Positions 1-4,834 of a stretch of 6,250 nucleotides of DNA are shown in pieces. The notes under the pieces were generated by a model. That model was not told the DNA's origin. It did not search any database and saw only the letters and a program-made list of their open reading frames with translations. The translations under genes and the position numbers were made by a program. Source of the DNA: Fimbriimonadaceae bacterium (GTDB lineage: Bacteria; Armatimonadota; Fimbriimonadia; Fimbriimonadales; Fimbriimonadaceae); contig JADZBW010000290.1 of the NCBI GenBank assembly GCA_020851885.1, positions 1-6,250 of the forward strand. Direction: 5' to 3'. The first letter of the stretch is position 1. Each line of letters opens with the position of its first letter.

Positions 1-1
1 A

Positions 2-394
2 AGGCGCTCCTTACGCGGGTTCACCCTGATCGAGGCCGTTGCATCGATCGGCTTGGTGGCCATCGGCATCGCAAGCGCCATGGGAGGCCTCGGCGCGATG
101 GCCAAGACCGACCGTCAAATGCAGGAACGAGAAATCATGCAGCGACTCGCGGTGCAGAAGTACGACGAGATCGTCAGCACCAATGCGATCGATACCGCCG
201 AATTGAATGGCGACTTCAGCGATCGCAGCGACAACCGCTATGAATGGCGCGCCGAAGTCGAGCCAAGCGGCGAAGAAAACCTGGAAATCTTGACCGTCAC
301 CGTCAAGAGATTGGACACTGAAGAAGGCCCGGAAGCAACCCTCGACGGCCTCGTCTATCGCCCACCCGTCGCGACCGGAGGAACCACTCCGTGA
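2..394 (+). CDS. gspI: GspI-like minor pseudopilin, 5' end outside window
   Basis: The frame is open from base 2, and the true start lies a few codons upstream of the window. The visible protein has 130 residues. It opens with a basic stretch (RRSLRG) followed by FTLIE and a hydrophobic helix, which is a type IV prepilin signal. Prepilin peptidase would cut between Gly (bases 17-19) and Phe, leaving Glu at mature position 5. The rest is a small soluble domain. The segment RYEWRAEVEP followed by LEILTVTVKR resembles the late beta strands of GspI proteins, and the length fits GspI or PilV-like minor pilins. A later in-frame TTG at base 53 is not a plausible start because it would remove the signal. 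Known GspI proteins nucleate the pseudopilus tip with GspJ and GspK, and genes of those two types follow directly. The stop overlaps the next start by four bases (GTGA). The prepilin call is firm; GspI rather than GspH or PilV rests on gene order and the C-terminal pattern. Confidence 0.8.
   Translation, partial: RRSLRGFTLIEAVASIGLVAIGIASAMGGLGAMAKTDRQMQEREIMQRLAVQKYDEIVSTNAIDTAELNGDFSDRSDNRYEWRAEVEPSGEENLEILTVTVKRLDTEEGPEATLDGLVYRPPVATGGTTP
377..381 (+). promoter_or_regulatory. Ribosome binding site for the gspJ-like gene
   Basis: GGAGG lies nine bases before the GTG at 391. It supports this GTG as the start of the second gene, and the prepilin signal begins immediately after that codon. 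The site lies inside the end of the upstream gspI-like gene, so translation of the two is probably coupled. Confidence 0.7.
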
Positions 395-1122
395 AGCGTC
401 GTGGCGTAACCCTGATTGAATTGGTCATCGCCATTGCGATCGTCGGCCTGCTGTCGATGGCGATCACTCGCGCATTCGTTGCGGGTATCGACTACGAGAC
501 CAAGGTCTCGGCTGCCCGTGAGCGAATCGAAGCCCGCGACCGAATCGATGATCGACTCACGAATCTGTTCCACCACGCCTATCTGTCACCCAACGATGCC
601 GAAACCAACACGTTTTTCATCGCTGGATCACAGCAAGATGGGTCGATCGAAAGTGGCAATGCAACCGACGTTCAATTCACGGTGCAGGGCGAACGCATCC
701 AAGGCGCGTTGCTGGCCTCCCAAGACGATTTCGAAACGATCAATCAAATCTACGGGCCTCCTGGTGGAATCGCGGAAATTGCCCTAAGCTTGACGGCGGT
801 CGGGGATCCCGGAACGGCGCAAGGTCTCTTCATTCGAACCCAAAGGCCCGCTGACAGCGAGCCTACGCAGGGCGGAGTGGAATCGGTGCTCGATCCCTCG
901 ATCACATCCATCGAGTTCGAGTTTTGGGATGGAACGGCATGGCAGCCCACTTGGTCCACATTGGTCGGGGCAGACAAGCGACTCCCCGCAGCGGTCCGGA
1001 TCACCTATTCTTTGGAAGGTGAAAGCGCCGATCAGCCGCATGTGCTCGTCGTTCAGGTTCCCAATAGCGACGTGACCGCGGATAATCCGGCCCAGCAAAC
1101 CGCTCCCGGAGGCGCCCAATGA
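391..1122 (+). CDS. gspJ: GspJ-like minor pseudopilin
   Basis: This 243-residue protein starts at GTG with MKRRG followed by VTLIE. That is a prepilin signal with predicted cleavage between Gly5 and Val6 and Glu at mature position 5 (residue 10), ahead of a hydrophobic helix to about residue 32. Residues 37-60 are charged and helical (ERIEARDRIDDRL). The C-terminal part at residues 172-208 has IEFEFWDGTAWQPTW and then LPAAVRITYSL. A Trp-rich strand followed by 'LP.AV.I' is characteristic of GspJ. Usual GspJ proteins are near 200 residues, and the extra length here is mostly in the loop regions and a disordered tail (residues 224-243). GspJ binds GspI and GspK at the pseudopilus tip, at the periplasmic face of the inner membrane. 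The gene overlaps both neighbours by four bases, which suggests translational coupling and similar amounts of the tip subunits. PilW-like pilins are the main alternative. Confidence 0.85.
   Translation: MKRRGVTLIELVIAIAIVGLLSMAITRAFVAGIDYETKVSAARERIEARDRIDDRLTNLFHHAYLSPNDAETNTFFIAGSQQDGSIESGNATDVQFTVQGERIQGALLASQDDFETINQIYGPPGGIAEIALSLTAVGDPGTAQGLFIRTQRPADSEPTQGGVESVLDPSITSIEFEFWDGTAWQPTWSTLVGADKRLPAAVRITYSLEGESADQPHVLVVQVPNSDVTADNPAQQTAPGGAQ
1108..1112 (+). promoter_or_regulatory. Ribosome binding site for the gspK-like gene
   Basis: GGAGG lies six bases before the ATG at 1119, within the end of the gspJ-like gene. It supports the ATGA-overlap start, which places the basic residues and hydrophobic helix at the N terminus. 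Confidence 0.7.
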
Positions 1123-2369
1123 GGCGAACTCGAAGGTCAGGCGGGGTTTTCGTCGTCTCGTTGGCAGTCATTGCGGGACTCGTGTCCGTCCTTGCCCTGG
1201 CCGCGGCAAGTCAGCAAGCCTATGCCAAAACCCAGTTGCGACGGATGGAACAGCGTCGGGCTCGCCTGGTCGCCCAATCCGGCATTCAACGGGCTTTGGC
1301 CGTCTTCCAGGATCAGGTCCTATCGCCAACGACGCTCAACGACGATTGGGCACAACTGGGACAAAACGGGGCGGAGGAGTTCGTCCTGGGCGATGCCCGC
1401 TTCCGGATCCAAGTCGTCGATGCGGCCGCCAAAGTGAATATCAACACCGCGCCCCAAGCTCAGCTGGAGTTGCTGCCCTTGACTCCCGAGCAAGTGGACT
1501 GCCTACTTGATTGGCGGGAAGCGGGCACAAATCCAAGGGCCGACGGCGCCAAGGACGAGTACTACAACGGTCTGGAGAAACCTTACAATACGAAGCTCGG
1601 AACCTTGCAGTCGGTGGACGAGCTGCTCTTGATCAAAGGATTCACGCCGCTCGACCTATACACGGTTCGCACGGACGTCGTGAACACGGCAAGGCCCAAC
1701 CGCACGACCTCCGGCGAGAATGACCAACTCCCCCTGGACGAGTTGGTCACCGTCGACTCAACATCGCAGGCGGTGAATTCGACGGGACAGACCAAGCTCA
1801 ACATCGCCAATGCCAGCCAAATCCAGATCCAGCAACAGGCAGGAGTGAATCAACAAGTCGCACTTGCCATCTTCAATCAGCGGGCATCGTACACGAGCGT
1901 CGGCCAAATTCTCGCGACTCCGGGCGTACCCCAGCAGAGCTATGCCAATATCCTCAACAACTTCACCGTCGGCCAGGCGATCCAGGCGGGGAAGATGAAC
2001 CTCAACACCGTCTCCCAAGCGGTCCTCGACACGATTCCCAACCTCCCGCCCGACGTCGCTAGCGCGATCATCACCCGTCAGAGTTCAGGTTTCAGCGGAC
2101 TCGGCGACCTTCTCGATGTCCCAGGAATGAACAATTTAACCGTCTTGCAGCAAACCGCCGGCCTCTTCGAAGTCAATTCGCAGGCTTTCCTCATCCGAGT
2201 TCTTGGCGTTTCGGGGGCGACCCGAATTGCCCTCCAAGCCACCGTATCGGTAACAAATGGGGCGGCGAAGGTCGTACGAATTGAGGAACCACCCTACGCC
2301 GATATCCTTACGACGTGGGGCTGGGAGACCGAACCGACGGCGACGACCACACTGAAGGAGGGACCATGA
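1119..2369 (+). CDS. gspK: GspK-like pseudopilin with three NxN/helix-hairpin-helix units
   Basis: The protein has 416 residues. The N terminus is basic (MRRTRRSGG), followed by a hydrophobic helix at about residues 10-31. Mature position 5 is Ser rather than Glu, consistent with the loss of Glu5 known for GspK. Residues 100-181 carry the GspK signature: VDAAAKVNINTAP, then LLDWREAG, DEYYNGLEKPY (146-156), SVDELLLIKGF and LYTV. The region near 139-156 corresponds to the loop that binds calcium in studied GspK proteins, though binding here is inferred. Two further units follow: KLNIANASQI (226-235) to about 282, and KMNLNTVSQAVLDTIP (292-307) to about 346, ending in LLDVPGMNNL. The C terminus (FLIRVLGVSG, then VVRIEEPPY) is the usual GspK ending. 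Known GspK is about 330 residues and caps the pseudopilus tip. The extra length here comes largely from the added middle unit. The gene overlaps both neighbours by four bases. Confidence 0.9.
   Translation: MRRTRRSGGVFVVSLAVIAGLVSVLALAAASQQAYAKTQLRRMEQRRARLVAQSGIQRALAVFQDQVLSPTTLNDDWAQLGQNGAEEFVLGDARFRIQVVDAAAKVNINTAPQAQLELLPLTPEQVDCLLDWREAGTNPRADGAKDEYYNGLEKPYNTKLGTLQSVDELLLIKGFTPLDLYTVRTDVVNTARPNRTTSGENDQLPLDELVTVDSTSQAVNSTGQTKLNIANASQIQIQQQAGVNQQVALAIFNQRASYTSVGQILATPGVPQQSYANILNNFTVGQAIQAGKMNLNTVSQAVLDTIPNLPPDVASAIITRQSSGFSGLGDLLDVPGMNNLTVLQQTAGLFEVNSQAFLIRVLGVSGATRIALQATVSVTNGAAKVVRIEEPPYADILTTWGWETEPTATTTLKEGP
2355..2361 (+). promoter_or_regulatory. Ribosome binding site that sets the start of the GspL-like gene
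   Basis: AAGGAGG lies four bases before the ATG at 2366. The same frame stays open upstream to base 2315, but those 17 extra codons lie wholly inside the gspK-like gene and have no comparable site. The ATG at 2366 also makes the ATGA overlap seen at the neighbouring junctions, so it is preferred. Confidence 0.75.
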
Positions 2370-3646
2370 GCGTAACGGCAATCAACCGAATCGTCGAGTG
2401 GACTTCGTCGGGGGTCACCGCCGTCGACGCCGGAACGAAACAGCGCCATTCGGCTGCCAACCTGAAAGAACTGAGTGCAATCTTTGGCGGTGGGAGCATC
2501 GTGCTTGCGATTTCACGGCGATCCAGCTTCGTCAAAGCCCTTCGGGTCCCGAACGCTGCCGCATCTGAGATCGATCTGATCCTCCAGACTCAGATGGCGT
2601 CGATGTTCCCGGTGCCGCTACCGGAGCTTGCCTACAGTTTTCGGCTCACTGAAGACGTCGACGAAGAAGGCAGACTGGCGGTGGTCGCCGCGATGCGAGA
2701 AACAGATCTGCAGGCCGCCCTCCTCGATGCAAAGGAAGCCGGCTTCAAGGTCGAGAGAGTCATACCTGCCGGGTTCGGATCCATGGTTCTTGCCGAGTCG
2801 CTGAGCCAACCGGCTTGCGCGGTCGTTGAATCCACAACCGAGGGTCTCGCGATCGACCTTGTTTCCGGGAAGGAGCTTCGGTATTCGCGCGTCGCTCCCC
2901 TGCCAAAGAACCCGGAGCTCATCGAATCGGAGATCACGCGATCATTCGCCGCCGTCGGCCTCGATTGTGCCCCGACCGTCGCCGTCAAAGGTTTGGAATT
3001 CGGCGAAGCCGAGTTCAGAAGCGCCTCCAATTCGCTGGAAGCGCTTGCTTCGATTCCTCTCGACAAGATTGGGATCAACCTGGAAACCCATGAGACTCGC
3101 GAGAACAGAGCCAAGTCGGCCCAACGAAACCGCACGCGGCTTGCCGTGCTACTTTGCGCTTCGGCCGCGTTACTCGCCCTTCTCGTCTACTTCGACTATT
3201 CCGATCAGTCCGAGGTGGTCCGCAAGAGTGCGGGCAAGTGGCAGATTCAAATCAACGGATTGCGAAACGATCGGAAACGTTTAGAGACGGACGTGAACAA
3301 CCTGCAGGCCAAGGTGGGTTCCCTCGAACGAGCCTTTGCGCCCGCCCAGAAACCATACGAAGTCCTAAATGTCATCGTCGGCCATCTACCCAAGGATGTA
3401 TGGTTAACCGGCTTGACCTTGGAACGCGGCAAGATGATGTACATCCGTGGCACCTCCAAGACGAGTGAAGGCGTTTCGGATTACCTGCAGTCCTTGACGA
3501 CGGAGCCAAGACTCCGTGAAGTCAAACTCGTGTTCTCCAACAACGGCGATATCGACAAAACGCCGGTCGTCCAATTCTCCTTCCAAGCCTTCCCGGTCGG
3601 CAATTTGCCGCTTATCGACGCGAAGAAGAAAGGAGCGAAGAAATGA
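2366..3646 (+). CDS. gspL: GspL-like protein: PilM-type domain fused to PilN-type domain
   Basis: The protein has 426 residues. Residues 1-235 resemble the PilM/GspL cytoplasmic actin-like domain: a short first sheet, KALRVPNAAASEIDLILQTQ (57-76), the MFPVPLPELAYSF segment (80-92), then LQAALLDAKEAGFKVERVIPAG. Clear ATP-binding signatures are not evident, as in GspL. Residues 236-258 (GINLETHE and a basic stretch) precede one membrane helix at about 259-276. A coiled coil follows (about 283-325), then a PilN-type ferredoxin-like domain: LPKDVWLTGLTLERGKM (341-357), YIRGTSKTSEGVSDYLQSL (359-377), and a last strand PVVQFSFQAF. In type IV pili PilM and PilN are separate proteins, and GspL is their fused counterpart in type II secretion. 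Known partners are the ATPase N domain in the cytoplasm and PilO/GspM in the membrane. The gene overlaps both neighbours by four bases. The architecture is clear; calling it GspL rather than a PilMN fusion is partly a matter of naming. Confidence 0.85.
   Translation: MSVTAINRIVEWTSSGVTAVDAGTKQRHSAANLKELSAIFGGGSIVLAISRRSSFVKALRVPNAAASEIDLILQTQMASMFPVPLPELAYSFRLTEDVDEEGRLAVVAAMRETDLQAALLDAKEAGFKVERVIPAGFGSMVLAESLSQPACAVVESTTEGLAIDLVSGKELRYSRVAPLPKNPELIESEITRSFAAVGLDCAPTVAVKGLEFGEAEFRSASNSLEALASIPLDKIGINLETHETRENRAKSAQRNRTRLAVLLCASAALLALLVYFDYSDQSEVVRKSAGKWQIQINGLRNDRKRLETDVNNLQAKVGSLERAFAPAQKPYEVLNVIVGHLPKDVWLTGLTLERGKMMYIRGTSKTSEGVSDYLQSLTTEPRLREVKLVFSNNGDIDKTPVVQFSFQAFPVGNLPLIDAKKKGAKK
3629..3635 (+). 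promoter_or_regulatory. Ribosome binding site for the PilO/GspM-like gene
   Basis: AAAGGAG lies seven bases before the ATG at 3643, inside the Lys-rich end of the GspL-like gene. It supports the ATGA-overlap start. Confidence 0.7.
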
Positions 3647-4215
3647 TTAGTTTCCGGACTCGCGCCGAATCTGGAGCCAGCGTCGCCATCATTGCGGCGA
3701 TCGTCGTTTTGGTATTGACCGCCGCAATCATGGTGTTTGTGAAACCGCCGACCGTAGCCGGAATGGTCGCCGGAAAAGCGAAGGCCCGCGATGAAGTGCA
3801 GAAGCAGATCAACGAGTTGAAAGCCAATAAGAAGAAGCTTGAGGGAACCCTTGCCGCATTGCAGTGGGACCTCCCGATCGATCAAATCAGCCCCAAGGCC
3901 CTGGAATCAATTACCGAGTTTGCCCGTAAAGATCATCTGAAACTGATCGGCTTTCGTCCCCAAAAGGCGGTGGAAGTCAATGGTCTCAATCAAGTACCCA
4001 TGCTGATCGCCATCGAAGGATCCTTCCCGAGCCTCACGAAGTTCCTTTCCGATCTTCAGGACCCTAAGTTGAAGCTGGGTACCGGGACGATCCAGATCGC
4101 CAATTCTGACCCGAGTACCGACACCGTGTCCGCGACCATTGGAATGGTCGCCTATCGACAAATCGACAAGAAGCCCGCCACCAAGGTGCAGACCAATGGA
4201 AAAAAAGAAAACTAG
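3643..4215 (+). CDS. pilO: PilO/GspM-like inner-membrane platform protein
   Basis: This 190-residue protein has a short cytoplasmic N terminus, one membrane helix at about residues 12-34 (VAIIAAIVVLVLTAAIMVFV), a Lys/Glu-rich coiled coil (about 43-74), and a periplasmic domain. Residues 84-103 (PKALESITEFARKDHLKLIG) and 118-150 (QVPMLIAIEGSFPSLTKFLS onward) match the ferredoxin-like fold of PilO: a helix, a strand, 'I.G.F..L..FL..L', then closing strands ending SATIGMVAYR. Known PilO and GspM form heterodimers with PilN or the GspL C-terminal domain through the membrane helix and coiled coil, and the upstream gene supplies that partner. Length and topology are normal for PilO. The Lys-rich C terminus is encoded where this gene overlaps the next by 20 bases. 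PilO and GspM share architecture at low sequence identity, so the two names cannot be separated with confidence here. Confidence 0.82.
   Translation: MISFRTRAESGASVAIIAAIVVLVLTAAIMVFVKPPTVAGMVAGKAKARDEVQKQINELKANKKKLEGTLAALQWDLPIDQISPKALESITEFARKDHLKLIGFRPQKAVEVNGLNQVPMLIAIEGSFPSLTKFLSDLQDPKLKLGTGTIQIANSDPSTDTVSATIGMVAYRQIDKKPATKVQTNGKKEN
4183..4188 (+). promoter_or_regulatory. Ribosome binding site that sets the start of the PilP/GspC-like gene
   Basis: AAGGTG lies seven bases before the ATG at 4196. An earlier in-frame ATG at 4139 would add 19 residues (including PPP) that read as an out-of-frame product of the upstream gene. The 4196 start instead gives a short Lys-rich end directly before the membrane helix, so it is preferred. 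Confidence 0.6.
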
Positions 4216-4834
4216 TCCCGTCTTCTGGATCGCTCTGATTGCGATTGCCGCGGCCGCATATATCATGACGGAGCCGCAGGCTCCCGCCAAAAAGACGACC
4301 GCCGCGCGTTCATCGTCGAAGAAGAAAGTGCCCACCAGCCTTTACACGGACGAGGATTTCAAAGCGAAATTTTCCCCGGTGAACAACCCTGTTAAGAATG
4401 CGTTTATGCCATTGGTAGCCAAAGGTGGAGCCGGGCAATCGAGCGCACCCAATGGACTGCCGTCGGATTTGACCGGTGGTGAGGCAGGCTGGACATACAC
4501 GGGAACCGCCTCGGTGAATGGGCGAATTCAGGCGGTCGTGGAGAATCTGAGTACGGGGCAAGGCGACTTCCTGACATTCGGTCAGACTTGGAAGACTTCG
4601 AAAGTCGTGGCGGTAACTGAAACGTCACTGACTCTCGAAGGAACAAACGGACAAACGGTAACGGTAAAGATGCAAGAGAAGCTAAGTAACGTCGCCACGC
4701 TAGCGCCGGGATTTGCCCCAGTGAACGTGACCGCGACTCCATCCTTGCAGGGACAGATCGGGTCCGTTACTATTAGACCGGAAGGCAATCCGACTGGCGC
4801 TTCCGCTAGCGAAGGAGAAGGCAATGCGAATTAA
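4196..4834 (+). CDS. Membrane-anchored small-beta-domain protein in the PilP/GspC position
   Basis: The protein has 212 residues. It starts with a Lys-rich cytoplasmic end (MEKKKT), one membrane helix at about residues 8-24, and a Pro/Ala/Ser/Lys-rich linker (25-48). YTDEDFKAKF and NNPVKNAFMPLV (64-75) follow, then a Gly/Ser spacer. Residues 99-160 look like one compact beta domain: WTYTGTASVNGRIQAVVEN, FLTFGQTWKTSKVVAVTETS and LTLEGTNGQTVTVKMQE. The order 'small hydrophobic strand, then Gly-containing turn, then V..V....L.L.G..G..V.V' resembles the PilP and GspC homology-region fold, which in known systems contacts the secretin N0 domain. The C-terminal 50 residues look disordered. The gene sits between the PilO-like gene and the secretin, exactly where pilP lies in pilMNOPQ clusters, and overlaps them by 20 and 11 bases. 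The role is inferred from position and fold pattern, and sequence similarity is too weak for a firm family name. There is no lipobox, so unlike many PilP proteins it would be anchored by a helix, as GspC is. Confidence 0.7.
   Translation: MEKKKTSPVFWIALIAIAAAAYIMTEPQAPAKKTTAARSSSKKKVPTSLYTDEDFKAKFSPVNNPVKNAFMPLVAKGGAGQSSAPNGLPSDLTGGEAGWTYTGTASVNGRIQAVVENLSTGQGDFLTFGQTWKTSKVVAVTETSLTLEGTNGQTVTVKMQEKLSNVATLAPGFAPVNVTATPSLQGQIGSVTIRPEGNPTGASASEGEGNAN
4812..4817 (+). promoter_or_regulatory. Ribosome binding site for the secretin gene
   Basis: AAGGAG lies six bases before the ATG at 4824. It fixes the start of the secretin gene inside the end of the upstream gene, and the signal peptide begins directly at this ATG. 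Confidence 0.75.

Noticed and set aside
53..55. TTG as start of the first pseudopilin gene
   Set aside because: The same frame continues upstream to base 2 and encodes the prepilin cleavage site and first part of the helix, which a start at 53 would remove.
2315..2365. Upstream extension of the GspL-like gene by 17 codons
   Set aside because: The extension lies wholly within the gspK-like coding region, gives a Gly/Asp-rich peptide unlike the family N terminus, and lacks the strong ribosome binding site found before 2366.
2632..3135. A 167-codon minus-strand frame opposite the GspL-like gene
   Set aside because: It is a low-complexity Ser/Arg-rich shadow with no domain pattern and lies entirely inside a well-supported sense gene.
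4200..4207. A7G run giving the slippery heptamer A AAA AAG at codons 2-4 of the PilP/GspC-like gene
   Set aside because: A -1 slip would enter the end of the PilO-like frame and stop within a few codons, and a -1 slip from the PilO-like frame also meets an early stop. No useful fusion results, and the Lys-rich ends of two overlapping genes explain the run.
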